The position numbers and the translations under genes are program-made. The notes under the pieces are model-generated. The model was not told where the DNA came from. It was given only the letters and a program-made list of their open reading frames with translations, and ran no database searches. DNA of 64,000 nucleotides from Phlyctochytrium arcticum (Eukaryota > Chytridiomycota > Chytridiomycetes > Chytridiales > Chytridiaceae), in the NCBI GenBank assembly GCA_025602905.1, contig JAHLKI010000001.1, forward strand, positions 310,001 through 374,000, given 5' to 3'. Positions 1 through 12,032 of this stretch are shown here, in pieces (positions within the stretch are counted from its first letter, which is position 1; each line of letters starts with the position of its first letter).

Positions 1-224
1 GTTTTGGTCCCCTCCGTTCTCTTCCCCCCAAAGTTTTCATCAGAAAGCTTTCAAACCGTGTAAATATTTTGTAATCTGCAGTGTTGTAAATAAATAAAAA
101 AATCAATCTTGCCCGAATTTCCACAATCAAAAAAAGGCATATTGCATGGATGAAGAATAATATTATGTACAGAGTAGATGCTAATGTCCGTGATTCTATG
201 GTAGTGATTAGTGCCCAAGACAGT

Positions 225-2182
225 CTATGACCGTGCCAAAAGGTTTAGCAAAAAAGCAGTCCCGGCCAGTCCCGCCAACGCGAAAAACACAGCCTGAGGA
301 TAATTGTCTGATGTTGCCGAGTATAAGGCACTCGTCCCCTAAGATGTATGGCGTGAATACGAGACTGCGCAAAAGTAAACTCACAAAGCCTGGACTTACC
401 CTGATGAAAAGGAGCATTGTGAGGGTTGTGATGGTATGATACATTGCATTGACTATGCCGACAATGCGAGCTGGAACCCGATCGAGGATGACTGAGCGAG
501 TCAAAATATCAGCTTGTGCACCAAAACCTTCCACAATCACCGCTGGGATAGACAATAATCAGTCATGTAGCCAATTGGAAGCGAAATAAGCAATTCTCAC
601 CGGCGTAAACCATCCAAGAACTAGTGGCCATACTCAACAGGGCAATGTACACAAACTCAAAGAAACTAAATATTCGAAGCTGGTATAGTCCCAACTTGGC
701 CTCTGTCCGGCGCCGCACTTCCTCATCTTCATCCTCTTCAGAATACTCTGTCGTGTCTGAAGCCGAGTCATCCAGAATTTCATTGACGGAGATGGGATTA
801 TCAATCACGTCCTGAGTTGCTTCCTCGCGAGCGGCCGAGTTCCATCTGTTTGTGATGATTTTTTTCAATTGGGGAATGATGATTAAGCTGCCGATTGCGA
901 CGACTGTAGACACTTCCACCATGAAGAGAGTATTTTCCCAGGTTTTCCATTGGAATTGTTGAAGGGCGTAGTAAGGCATGACAAACATGACCGAGTTCAT
1001 GATTCCCACGCATATTATGCCGGAAAGAACGATGAGGTTGGGAAGAATGCGAACGATGCGAGTGAGCTCTTTTATGTTTCTCCACAGGCGACGAGCTATC
1101 GAGATATTGGATCTGGGGCGGGGCTCATCAGTGTCATTGTCGTCTTGGATTGCCAACGTTTCAGGAACAATAAGAATGCTGGTTCCTACGGCAATCATCA
1201 TAGCTATGCTTCCGATTGCAAAGGTAGGAATAAAACTGTCGGTTTTCTAAAGAACAACTCTTAGATTAGAGCCGAATCAATTTGCTCTTTGTGTGTCAGG
1301 TACGCACCTTGACCAACCAACCCCCCAAAAGACTACCCCCAACCAGCGACCCACGCGCAAAACCACCCACTACCCCCAGTGCTGTGGCCCGATCGTTCGG
1401 TGCCGTGTCGGATATACAACTAAAGACCAGAGATGTGGCAGCTATCGAACCTCCCGTCAAGCCCATAATGATCTTGGACGCCACCAGATAGTTGGCGCTC
1501 AGTCGGTAATAGAGTACAAGGAAAGGTGCCATTGCGTCCACCAGAATGCCAAACAATGCCAGTATGAGGAAGGGTCGTCGACCAAACCGATCCGACAGAT
1601 GCCCAGTCAAAAGCGAGACGAACGCGCCTAGAGTCAATCGTACACCTTGTAAGCATGAATCACATATGAGCACAGACTGCTCGGCTTACTAGGCAAGACC
1701 AGTATCAGAACCAAGTTGGCCGAGAATCGTGCCGCTGGGTTGAGAACCTCTGAAATCCCGCAATCACGCTGCCCGTCAAGCTGTGGACGCAAAATGTCTG
1801 GCGAAGATGAGTCCGGTCCATAGTACGCTTCTACAATAGATGATCCGAATCTGTTCAGCACCCGATTGGGCAAAGAGGACGAGGTTTCGCTTACCACAAA
1901 ACATTGCGATTAAGGCTTGTTCAAAGGTCTGCCCAACGATGGATAATGCAAAGTTGATCAATGCTGCCAGCACGGCAAATCTTTTTTAAAGTAAACATGG
2001 TTAAGAAAGTCCTACATACAAGGCCTGGACCACACTTACGCCCAAATGTTCCGGCCATAGGCCTCGCCTTTCAGTCTAAATTTCTTGCTGGCGGTTTCCA
2101 AAAGAGGTGTTCTTTCCGGGCCATGTTCGCCGGATCGAGGGGAGCGACATCGGAGCAAACTGCCAATATTGAATCTGGCCAT
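225..2182 (-). CDS. MFS transporter (PCFT/SLC46-like), seven exons
   Basis: Polytopic membrane transporter of the major facilitator superfamily, substrate unknown. I read seven exons: 2182-2040, 1980-1895, 1830-1690, 1645-1308, 1246-601, 542-400 and 338-225, which join in frame to 536 aa. The hallmark loop between TM2 and TM3 reads GHLSDRFGRRP. After TM1 there is a C-E-x-Y-Y segment and a second cysteine before TM2, the arrangement of fungal relatives of proton-coupled folate/heme carriers. An acidic, serine-rich loop lies between TM6 and TM7, and the last helix ends at a TAG. The start is uncertain: the frame is open to an ATG at 2308, but the MARFNIG start at 2182 gives a more typical short charged N-tail. 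The fold is secure; the transport class is inferred from the loop motifs. Confidence 0.85.
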
Positions 2183-2500
2183 GGCTCTTCCCACCAGAAA
2201 AAAAGTTGCTACCAAATAACTTTGTTGTACCTGCTTGACATTGGCCGATAGTTTCTTCAATACTTTTGGTGTGAGCTCACAAATTTCGAACAGCAAGTTG
2301 AAGTCCAAGTTGCAAGGTCATGTGATTTATTTTGACATCAACGGAATCAATCGTTGGCCGCTGGGGTTGGCCGCATTTTCCGCCACAACTTTTCGAAATC
2401 GAAACTCCGCTCTGGTTTCATAGATACTACTCACGGAAAGAAGATTATTTATTTAGAGAGAAAGGTATGAGAATGGACTATGAACAGATGAGGTCTTTAG

Positions 2501-4388
2501 TCAAACATCAGCGCTCCCTGGAATGGCTTGCGAAAATCGGCTGATGGAACTGTTGCGGCCCGAGAAGCGGGATAGCGCGCTTATTGAATAGCGAATGCGG
2601 GACTCTGGAACAATGAGGCATGCCAAGGGGAATACGCCGGTGCTGCTATTGGAGGTGTTCAAACCGCTGGCCCAGCCTGAAGTGGTGATATGTTAGCAGA
2701 TGTTGCTCGAATACAGCGTTCAGAACCGAGAGCAAGATACTTACCATCGGAAAAGGTTTCGCGGATCTCGACAATGTCCCCGACCTTGAGAGGCAGTTCA
2801 TCCTCCAGCTCAGGTGCATACTCGGCCCACACTTTCATTCTGGCGTTGGGCAGATTATCACCTTGTCCTTCCTTGATGGAGCCATCTCGTAGCAATGAGC
2901 CTTCTATCGATGCTGTTGATGGGCCAGTAGCAGAGGTGAGGGTACTCATTCTGAGCGCGGGGATGGATGGTAGTGGGAGTTGCGGTGGGGGTCGGACGAT
3001 TGACTGTCTTGCGGTAGACCGGGTGGGAGATGAGCGGGTGGGAGATGAGGATGAGGGCGTGATAGCGGCAATGGGTGGGCTGGGGATAGATGTAAGGCTG
3101 GGACCGGAAAACGGGGGTGAAGAAGGGTTGTCAAAGTAGGGAGAGTATGTCGGACTATAAGCTGATGGTTGGCGAGTATAGCCTTGGGCGGCCAGATGAG
3201 AGTTGGTTGGGCTTCCGGAATTGAAGCTCTGATTGAAGCTTTGATTGGGATTGGAAAGGCTGAAACTCTGATTGGCTCCTTGAGCGAAACCCCTTTCAAA
3301 GCCTTGCTTGAAGCTGTTACTGACATCTGCGTGCGGTGATGAGCTAGCCTGGCTAACAAGTGAATTCTTCCGAACAAGATGCGAATCTGGACCGTGGGAT
3401 GAGACGGGTGAGGGTAATCGCGGAGAGTAAGGTCCCGACTCCTGTGTTGAGCGGAATTCGCTAGTTTGCAGTCTGGTGAGGGGAGGTTTTCGCGTGACGG
3501 AAGAAGTTACCCGGGCTCCCCGGACTCTGCGTGCCGCAAAGACTGCTACCGCAACAAAAAGCACAAGAACTGCTGCCACGATACCAATGAAAGCCCCAAG
3601 ATTGTCCGTCAAGATGTTTCCGGATGCAGGCGTCAGAGCTTTGCTTGTACCCAGTACTTTCGAGCAACATGGATCACTCTGATTGGCGGAATTGTTGCAA
3701 AACGTTTCGGCTTCAGCTTTGCTGAAAAATCCTGATAAATGCCATAAAATGAGTTGAATGGTTAATCGATTTCGAGTATATATCACTTACCGCAAGTGTT
3801 GACTTCAAAAGGCAATGTTCCCTCATCACAGCTGCTGGGGTCGTTCTTCAATCCCGAGCAAAAGCCATTGTAGTTCGTCAACATGTCTGTTCGCGCTGTT
3901 CGCTCCGTGTCCCCCGCATTGTCGCAAATTTGAGAGTTGGAAAACATGGAAGCCAGAGATGCTGTTGCTTTGTTGCAGGTATCACGGCAAATGGTCTTTG
4001 CGGTCCCCGCACTCGTTCCACACCAAAGTGCGGATGCTTCGACAATGTAGGAGCAATAGAATGAAATATGATATCGTTGCCCTTGACCTTGAAATCGAGA
4101 ACACCCGTATGCGGTTTGGAATGATGTGATGTAGCTAGGATTTGTGTCGTAGTTGCCCGTGATGAATGTATCAAAAGTAGCCGTGTCGTTGTAAAACGAA
4201 GAACTGATGACAATTGGCCTGCCCTCCTGCGCAGGACAGGCAGATGTTTTCGTCAGGGTCAAACATCGAGAGGTGGTTTGAGAAGAGACTGCCGTGGTCA
4301 GTGCGAGGAGCAGGAAGGGTATGTAGGTGATTGTTGAGATGATGCTTGAAGGATGCCGGAATAGCTCCCGTGGTCGAGGCATATTCAT
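2501..4388 (-). CDS. Single-pass membrane protein with cysteine-rich ectodomain and cytosolic SH3 domain
   Basis: Type I membrane protein of 586 aa in three exons (4388-3791, 3731-2745, 2676-2501). A signal peptide with core IPFLLLALTTAV precedes an ectodomain with many cysteines (CLTLTKTSACPAQ near the start, later paired and CC motifs). Next come a hydrophobic helix (AFIGIVAAVLVLFVAVAVF), a basic RRVRG stop-transfer, about 200 residues of Ser/Pro-rich linker with repeated NQSF units, and a C-terminal SH3 domain (AEYAPELEDELPLKVGDIV, then DGWASGLN and GVFPLACL across the last intron). This layout is common in early-diverging fungi and resembles Fus1/Sho1-type surface signalling adaptors. Ligand and pathway are unknown. 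An upstream in-frame ATG at 4439 would add a polythreonine stretch coded by a trinucleotide repeat; I prefer 4388. Confidence 0.85.
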
Positions 4389-4440
4389 CGTCGTCGTTGT
4401 TGTTGTCGTCGTCGTCGTCGTCGTCGTCCAAACCTTCAAA
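4388..4440. repeat. Trinucleotide microsatellite (GTC/GTT, ACN threonine codons on minus)
   Basis: Run of GTC and GTT triplets on the plus strand directly upstream of the preferred start of the SH3 membrane protein. If the ATG at 4439 is used it codes about 13 threonines; otherwise it lies in the 5' leader. It is a likely length-variable site. Confidence 0.7.
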
Positions 4441-6821
4441 ATGTCGTGCCTTGAGGTCCCTCGACGCTGATATAGTATGATAAGGAGGGAGGTGAGTTGC
4501 TGAGAATGGCTGCTTCTTTCAATTCAGAAAAAGGTCCGTTGGTCCGTTCTGTCAGCGGGAAAGGAAGCAAGACCGCTATTCACTATGGATGCTGGCAATC
4601 AGGTGCCGGAATCGAAAGGCGTTATTTTTGAGATAATAAAATGCTTGACCCGGGGTGGCCAAAATAGACCTAGGGAACCCAAAAGGTGGACTATATACTC
4701 TCCACTGTTGACCTTGGTGCGGTGTCGATTGCGGTTGCAAAGGAAAAAAAGCGGACTAGTTCTGATGAGCCTTCCTTCTTGGCATTGGCTGCATACAAAA
4801 GAGGGACGATGGCGCTGCACACAGGCACACGAGAAGGTCGAGCAGGCGCTACTACAAAAGTAAAGTATGGGGTGATGTGGTCCGGTTTCCGCCGGTTGCC
4901 CACTTTTGTCACCCAACAAATGTTTCTTTTTCCATTTTTCGGTCGGACGATGGACTTCCCCTGTACGCAACAAGAGGCCGCAGCACAGCTTCGCCTTTGG
5001 TTGTTCAATCACCATTTTGCTGGCTCGCGGCGGCTGTCGCCCTCTTGTCGCTGCTTGTCGCTGTCTTGTCGCCTGTCTTGTCGCTGTCGGCTGCTTTGAC
5101 GCGCTTTCCGCCGTCTCGCGTCGAGACTTCACGCGTCGCGCTGGGAAAGGACGCCTTCCTACTGGTTCATTCCCTTCGTGGCCCATTCGCAAGAGGAAAA
5201 GCCACTGAAAAAGTCGGCGGTGGTCGACCGTCGGGGATCAGCACACACATTTTCCTGTTGATGTGGCCCCAGTGAATTAAACACCACCACTTGTGTTTTT
5301 ACTCATCCAGTGCAGCTTCCATTGTACAAATGAAGCAACATCTCAAGGAAATATGAGTTTGATCTATCATCTGCTCGAGATATATACACAAAGCAATGTC
5401 CACATGAGATCGGACATACTCAGTATTGATCATCCCGAGGTCAAGCTCAAGTCATTCGAGCATTGTTGAGGATAATTCGTTGCCTGAATGTGTCACGGCA
5501 CCAGAACTCATTGGGGGATGCTCAGCGCCACGAATGCCCCACGGATGCAGGGAAACGGTCACATTGCATTGAATACCAGGCTCTCACCTTTCATTGAAGG
5601 ATATCATATTTAATTTTTGAAATTTTTGAGACGGGAAGATTGTCGCCCAACGGCCCATCATCCCATCATTTCCTGGCTGTCAAAAGTCGTCAGATGTTCC
5701 TTCCAAAAATGCCCTCAAGGTTGAATATATCAAGTCAGTTCTACTGGTACCTTTGCTCAGTTTCAACAATAAGTAACAAGAACATTGGTGTACATGAACA
5801 GAACTAGTTAGGCGTCAAAGCGAGATATCCGTCGTCCAAGCGAGATATACAACGAACTTTATAACTTGATCAGCCGAACTTCCGATCAAACAACCGATGC
5901 CGATTTTTTCCGGTTGAAAGTTGTCATTGCTTAAAACGATTGGTTCCTGTGCGGTTCGACCATACAACATCTCTCGAAATACCGCAAATCTCACGGCATG
6001 ATAATGAAAAAAATCGTAACCAAAGAGTTGTTACAACTTGAATACAGGCTGTGCTCGGTCCCGGCTGGGATTGTATTGTTCATTGTCGTCGTGGACAGGA
6101 TCTCCAATCACTCATGCGTTGTTTTTATCATATGCCATTGTAACTGGTGGAAACTTGGGTGTCTGAATTCAAAGCATTTCGCACCTGCGTTTGCTTTTCA
6201 GAGCAAACTCAGCATGGAGCGGAGTTTTGGCCATTGTGTGGCTGTGCACGTAATGTGTCCATTTGAAATTTAATGAGACCCAACACTCAAAAAGTCAAAG
6301 ACTCAAAACTCTCTCAATGTTCAAAAGTCGACCGAATCTGATTAGGAAAACTGGAGGAATCACTCGACTCTGTATAGCCAAAAACAAAAGGAGCCACTGG
6401 CGGCCAGTCTGGTTTTCAGTCCCTCAATTTTTGTACTGAAGTAGTATACGGAAGTGGAGCTGGGTACGTATTTCTGGGACCGCGCGTTTTGTCAAATTGG
6501 AGCACATACTTCCAGCAAGGTGTGCTACAAAACGGCATTATGGCAAAGCAGCAGAAACTAAACCTTGTTTCATTTTTAGAAACCGGTAACACTCAGATCT
6601 CACGAAGAGCAATACGAAGTAGCCGGAGCTGGCGGTTGCAGATCGCAATAGTACCGAGTCGTTTCACGCGAAGTAACCTGGAGTTGTCGTTTCTGAGGAG
6701 AGCGCAAAGTTTATGCATTCTCCGCAAGTTCATTTATAATGCAGACACGTCTGAGAACATTTGGTATGTTTCTCTATTCACTGTGCAGATATCCCACACG
6801 GACGATTAATATCTGCTTCCA
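4441..6821. other. Long intergenic stretch without a supported gene
   Basis: The region holds several overlapping open frames on both strands around 4590-5270, but they have biased composition (repeats of the type TGTCGC near 5040-5095), no recognisable domain and no consistent splice structure. The part from 5280 to 6820 is AT-rich and stop-dense. It probably contains the divergent promoters of the SH3 membrane protein (minus) and the Rsc9-like gene (plus). I see no RNA gene or mobile element. Confidence 0.5.
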
Positions 6822-8629
6822 ATGTCAGCCCCTGATGAGCCCCTTCACAAGCGCTTGCGATCAATGGCCGAGGCCAACTTAAATGCGAACGCAATGTCAA
6901 TTTCCGCATCACAGCAGAGTATGCCACAACCTCAAATGTCTCAACGAACAATAACAGTGCCGCCAATGCCACCAGGGGCGCCAAGAATGGTTCTGGTAAA
7001 TCCTGATGACGATGGACAGGATGGTAAGATGGGCATCTTCCGAACAATTCAAGACTTGCTATTTACAATTTGCATTTAGAGAAATACCTTTACGGTGCAT
7101 GGAAGAATCGACTGACTCTCGCGCTTACGTCCTCATTACCAAACGAAGTCGACTGGGCATTTAGCAAGCTGGTCAAATTGTCATATACCCGCAATTTTTT
7201 CGTCGGAGTCTTGCCAGGAATGTTAGAGGCAATGTTGGACCACGCTGCTCCACTATTCAATGAACTTTTCATCAAAAAGACCAAGGGTGTTTTGGAAACT
7301 TGTGCCCCTGATGGAATCACGAATATACCAGCTTTTAAGGACATCAACATTTTCTACGATGCGAAGCACTATGCTTTGGTCGAACGAGTCCTTCAAGTGC
7401 TTCACGTTCTGCGCAATTTATCATTTTGGCCGGACAATGCCATGTTGTTCTGTAAAAACTACGAATTGCAAACATTGTTGGCAAAGGGTATAGCTCTTCC
7501 CACCTCGACCTACTATGTGGAGATCAAACACCATTCATTGGACATCTTGGACAACATTGCCCCTTATCTTTTGCTGCAAGGGCCAAACGATTATTTCCTG
7601 GCGGTACTTCATCAATGCATATTCGAAGATGACCGCGGATTTATTATGGATAGCACTCGTACACTCATCCGGTTTTATGCGTCTGAGACGAACGCAAAGA
7701 TATTGCGACAGGTGGATTATACAAAAGTCGTCCGCCGGTATTTACAGCTACTTCTGGTGCCCGATGAGGAATTGGTGAATACTGTTTTGGATTGGTTTTA
7801 TGAATTTTCGAGTTTGGGGGTGGACGCATCAAGTGTGGTTACCGGCGCGGTCAAGTTCAATGTCTTAAAACTGTTTATCAAGTTTTTGTCTTGGCAGGGA
7901 TTTCAACGGCGATCCGCTGCACCAGCATACGGAGTTTCAGGGGCAGCCAAGGCAGCGCCATCAAAAACTATTCCATCAAAGCCAGCGGTACCCACATCGG
8001 AGGCAGCCAAGCCATCATTACAATCAACAGACTCTGCATCATTCTCGTGTTGCTGGGGGCAGGCGGCAGCGGACGGAACCGCATGCACATCGCTTTGCAT
8101 GACCGTCGAAGGACTCTTTGAGCATATTCAGAAAGAGCACATTACCAAAGGCCAGAGCCACTATTCCTGCGAGTGGAAAGGCTGCAAATGGGGGAAAGCA
8201 TCTCAGGCAGAAGCGAGCGATAGCAATGTACATCGTGTCCATGCCTTGAAGCATGTTTTGACACATCTATCTGGTTTGGACGAGTCCCGCGCAACCACAC
8301 CTGCAAGCAAGCCCCACATCGTGTCATCCGGTGAGCCGTTCCCAATCACATCCTGGCCAGCAAGTGCCCAATCCCAAACATACCCGACGTCCCAATCACA
8401 ACCGCACCTTTACAACCCATACCTGCAACAAAGGAACCCACTAGCAAACGACGACGATCTGAAAGGGATTCCTCTTACTGCGATGCTTGTTTTGCGGAAT
8501 TTGGCGCGTGTGCCGCAGAATAAGAGTTTGTTTGCGCCCTTTGAGGAGAGTTTGGCGCAAAAGATGATTAGTGATCGACGGTTTGCCAAGGGTTTAGCGA
8601 GTGTGCTCGCTGAGGTAGCAAAGGCCTGA
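6822..8629 (+). CDS. Rsc9-like chromatin-remodelling complex subunit
   Basis: Predicted nuclear protein of 583 aa from two exons (6822-7023, 7080-8629) that join phase-correct across a 56-nt intron. The N-terminus is disordered and Gln/Met/Pro-rich. From about residue 70 an all-helical, armadillo-like region (YGAWKNRLTLALTSSLPNEV, later VLHVLRNLSFWPDN) matches the conserved core of fungal Rsc9 and animal ARID2 proteins, the RSC/PBAF-specific subunits. A second module around residues 330-410 has Cys/His pairs of C2H2 type (CEWKGCKWG and HALKHVLTH), as in ARID2 relatives. The last 50 residues return to the helical repeat (TAMLVLRNLARVP). There is no clear ARID DNA-binding domain, as in yeast Rsc9 relatives with a weak one. 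Family assignment rests on remembered motifs. The gene ends 125 bp before the MULE insertion. Confidence 0.75.
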
Positions 8630-8744
8630 TTTTTCTGTTTGTATATTTGTATGCATACCATTTTGTATCTTATTGTGTTTCCAAAGAGACTTTTGCTGAA
8701 TTATGCCCTGAGTCTTGCCTGAAGTTTTGCGCGGCTGAGTTGCG

Positions 8745-8754
8745 CGGAGTTGAG
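8745..8754. repeat. Target-site duplication, left copy (10 bp)
   Basis: CGGAGTTGAG abuts the left terminal inverted repeat of the MULE and is identical to 11387-11396. Ten base pairs lies within the 8-11 bp range typical of Mutator-like elements. Confidence 0.9.
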
Positions 8755-8781
8755 GGTGCGTATCGGGCGTAGAAGAACCAG
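8755..8781 (+). repeat. MULE left terminal inverted repeat
   Basis: 27-bp perfect core, complementary to 11360-11386, extending imperfectly to about 8825. Confidence 0.92.
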
Positions 8782-9035
8782 AAATCGAACCAGTTGTAAT
8801 TTGTTCCCAAATTAGTTAAATGATCAAAATTCAGCCTTTGACGCGAAGGTCCGAAGGAATTCAAGTTATTCAACAGACGCAACGCGACGTGCTGCAGGAA
8901 AAATGGACGCGAGCCCGAGAACGGACGAGAACCACTGTAATAATTGGCAAAACATATACAACCTTGCTACCCGCAATAAGTCTATCTGCTGGAAGTAATG
9001 ATGGCAAAAGATCCCGATGCTATCCTGATTCTAGT

Positions 9036-11088
9036 CTAGTTTTCCTGATGGAAAGTGTAGATAGTGTTGGTGGTTGTAAAGCTCAAGAGGTCCGCAATAA
9101 ACTTGTCCAACTTGCCGCAGGCCAGCGGATCTTGATCCTTCACTTGATCTTCTAGACGGAAATAGAAATTCATAATCTCCTCACCTGCGGCTTTAACCTT
9201 TCTCTTTCTAGAGTCACGGGCAACATCAATCTCGGGCAGTACGACCGGTACAGACACTGTCTCCCTTCCTTCGTAAACCTCGTACCCACACTCTTCGAAC
9301 ATAATGGCGTAACTTTCCCATCGCTCGGGTGTCAATATGCGACTGTCGCTGCAACTGTCTGCAAGGAACACATGCTTACATGGTAGCTGATACTGTCGCG
9401 CAAACAAGCAGTGACAATGACCCTCCAGTTGAGGGATGGGTTTTCCTTTAGCGATACGCTTCTCCACCGCCATATACTGATCGATCAGGAGTCTCTGGAT
9501 GGGGTACGGAAACTTCCCGATTTCGGGGTAGGCGTTGAGGCGTTTCAAGGTCTTGGTACGAAATACAGTCGCTGTACGGTCGGCCTCTAGCCAGCGTTGT
9601 TTATTGACCTTCACCAGAGCGCGGGCTGCTCGCAAAAGACTGCATCGCTTCGTGCATTTCCCCCGGGCCTTCACCAATCTATGGTATGACTCGAGGGCAT
9701 TTGTAGAGGTGATTTGCAGTAGAACAGGCGAGTGGTGCCTTGCGGCCATTGACCAGCTCTCGATATCGGTCGATTTCGACCAGTACGTGGTGAGATAGGT
9801 ACTAATCGTTTGGGGTGCGCCGGCAATCGCCTCTTCCACCAATTGACGTGCCCCAAGTCGAGTGGTTTTGTTCATGGCATGTAACATCTTTCGGAACGTT
9901 GAAGGGTGTGTTGATGTTTTTCTCATCAATGTCCGAATTAAATGCACCTAAGAATCATTCAACAAGTTGAATTCCAAGGTAACTCAAAACAGATCACATT
10001 ATCTTGCAGAACTTCACGTATACCTCCTCTTCTCCAGCTTCCATTCCCCGAAAGGTTTTGTGGATTCCGTTCTTTTCCACATGCGATTGATCAATCAAAA
10101 AGTAGCGTGGTTGCCAGGTGCCGAATCCACCAGCTGATACCATATCGCGCAATGTCTGAAGGCCCCCGTTAACCGCGCAAGCATTTTCAACGCTAGTATA
10201 AAATTGGCCGGCAGGAATCCAGCTGCCGTGTTTGTCGCGGACCATCACCGTGAAGAGACGCCAATCGTAGATGTTGGTCTTGTGGGTTGAGTCCAGCTGT
10301 ACCAGATAGCTACTCGACACCAAAGTCTCGAGGCCACGAGCAGTTGCAAAAGCAAATCCCTCCGGGACATTCCCCTCGTCGGATGCAATCAAAAACCGCT
10401 TAACTTCATAGCCTGCACCTTGAAGATCTGAGATTGCTTGGGAGACGTCCTCGTCAAGCGATGAAGGGGGTGCAGCTGCAACCTTACGCGCCTTCCATCG
10501 TTTGTTCCAAACGGCTCGAGCCGTGATGCGACTAAGCCCAAGGGCCGCAGCTCTGCAAGGGGAGGTGGACCGCGCAATAACCTCTGGCAAAGCGTCAGCA
10601 ATCTGGCAAGGCGCATATGGTTGATTGGCTTCTTTCTGGATGAATTCGTTAGCTTGGGAGCACAGGGTAACGTCATCCACATCTGATATGTGGTGGCCGG
10701 CGGAATGGGTACTGTAATCCGGGTGCATTGGAATAGTAACGGTCCCGTTTGCGGGATTTTTGATCACTAGCAAACGAGCCGCACAATCGACACTGTTGAA
10801 AACAGACGTGGTGCGTCTCTTCTTTGAAGGTTCTCCCTCCTTGTCGGCACGAGGCCCGGACGACTTTCGATGTTTCTTCAATTTGCATTTGTAGCTAGTT
10901 GTTAAAACGCCGTCGGCGCGCTTGTTAGTGCCGTATACGTTCCAAAAGTTGTCGCCCAGCTTCCATTGTTCGTTGAAATCGTGAAGACGTAAAGTGAAGG
11001 GTTGACCTGGATTGAACAAACGCTGGCGTAGTGGCCAAATACTGGAGTCCTCTGCTCTAAGAGCATTCGCGCGGATTTGTGCGGACAT
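9036..11088 (-). CDS. MULE transposase with SWIM zinc finger
   Basis: DDE-type transposase of the Mutator superfamily, about 660 aa in two exons (11088 to about 10018, and 9947-9036). The acceptor TTCTTAG at 9948 is clear; the donor is either GTGAAG (10017) or GTATAC (10023), both phase 0. The N-terminal third is a basic, cysteine-containing DNA-binding-like region (SYKCKLKKHRKSS, CAARLLV, and HPDYSTHSAGHH). The catalytic region shows the first Asp in VQLDSTHKTNIYDWRLF and the second in YFLIDQSH. The third acidic residue, expected past the intron, was not pinned down. Near the C-terminus a SWIM finger reads CHCLFARQYQLPCKHVFLA. No stop or frameshift interrupts it, so the copy may be active. 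Confidence 0.88.
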
Positions 11089-11359
11089 GGTTCTAAAGAG
11101 TCGGCAATGTTAAAATAGCGAAGAAGTTGGTAAAGAGCACAGTACATGACAGATATTGAGTAAAACTGATTCTTTGTGAGTGAGTAGCAAAGTGCAAGGG
11201 TGTCTGGGGGTAATACGGGCCCGCGATCTTGAACGTCGAGTATCGCAAAACTCACTCAACGCGACTGGCAAGATCCTGGGCAAGATCCAAAATCCAAATT
11301 TCCAAAACCAAAGTCCGCTTCATTTAACGTTTTGGGAAGAAATGAGTTGGATCAAACCA

Positions 11360-11386
11360 CTGGTTCTTCTACGCCCGATACGCACC
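11360..11386 (-). repeat. MULE right terminal inverted repeat
   Basis: 27-bp perfect core, the reverse complement of 8755-8781, extending imperfectly inward to about 11315. Confidence 0.92.
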
Positions 11387-11396
11387 CGGAGTTGAG
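11387..11396. repeat. Target-site duplication, right copy (10 bp)
   Basis: CGGAGTTGAG directly after the right inverted repeat, identical to 8745-8754. Confidence 0.9.
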
Positions 11397-12032
11397 CGTA
11401 CGCCACATCCAAGCCCCATCTGCCAAGCCACTGCAATTTTTTGCTCTATGGTATAAAAGGCGGCCGTGCCCCGCTCCCCCCGGTTCTTCCTTACGTTCTA
11501 ACGCGATCCTTTGGCTCGGGCGGGATAGAGGCCACGGTCTACACAGCAACGGATACAGCGCAGATCTATATGCCCCTAACCCGGGTTTGGTCTGTGCTCG
11601 TCCTGCGCGCCGTGGGCCGTGTCGTCCTCCGTGGTCTTCTCCGTGCTGGGATCTCCGAAGAGAAAACACGCCGCGATTGCGCGGGGCCCGCTGTATCTCT
11701 GGCCAACGATGCCGGCGTGCGCTCGCAAGAGCTGCACCCGCCTCTGAGATGGCCGGTCGAAAGTCGGGCTACATTTCATTTGTTGAATGTATGCATTTGT
11801 TGAAAAATGCTTTATGCAAGGGACGAAAGTCTCTAGATCATTCGTTGAATGTTTGCACATTATCAAATTGAAAGGACAAGTTCTGTGTGTATTAGAGGGT
11901 ATTGGCGCTGCCGGCAAACTGCCGTTCACAGTTCTTGCGCGCACACACGCATGCATTTATCCGACGTCTATGACTCGGAGCCATGCTGAGATTCTGGAAA
12001 GAGCTGGAGAACTTTTGGGCGTATAGGAAGGA
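11397..12032. other. Intergenic; GC-rich block with TATA-like box
   Basis: Space between the MULE and the 3' end of the 7TM receptor gene. A TATAAAAG motif at about 11450 precedes some 300 bp of GC-rich sequence with short self-complementary stretches (for example CGGGGCCCGCTG near 11690), then AT-rich DNA with repeated TTTGTTGAATG units (about 11778-11850). The open frames here show no protein-like features. A non-coding RNA is possible, but I recognise no snRNA, SRP, RNase P or 5S motif. Confidence 0.4.

Larger units (their letters stand above)
8755..11386 (-). mobile_element. Complete Mutator-like (MULE) DNA transposon
   Basis: A 2,632-bp element whose ends are perfect inverted repeats for 27 bp (GGTGCGTATCGGGCGTAGAA followed by GAACCAG, at 8755-8781 and, reversed, 11360-11386). 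They continue as an imperfect repeat for about 45 more bases, including shared TTCCCAAA and GTTAAATGA blocks. It is flanked by a perfect 10-bp target duplication and encloses a single minus-strand transposase gene with no premature stop. Perfect ends and duplication suggest a recent insertion. It sits between the convergent 3' ends of the Rsc9-like and 7TM receptor genes. Confidence 0.93.

Noticed and set aside
4590..5280. Overlapping open frames of up to about 200 codons on both strands
   Set aside because: They arise from a GC-rich stretch with TGTCGC-type repetition; none has a domain, signal peptide or splice partner, and each is mirrored by an equally long frame on the other strand.
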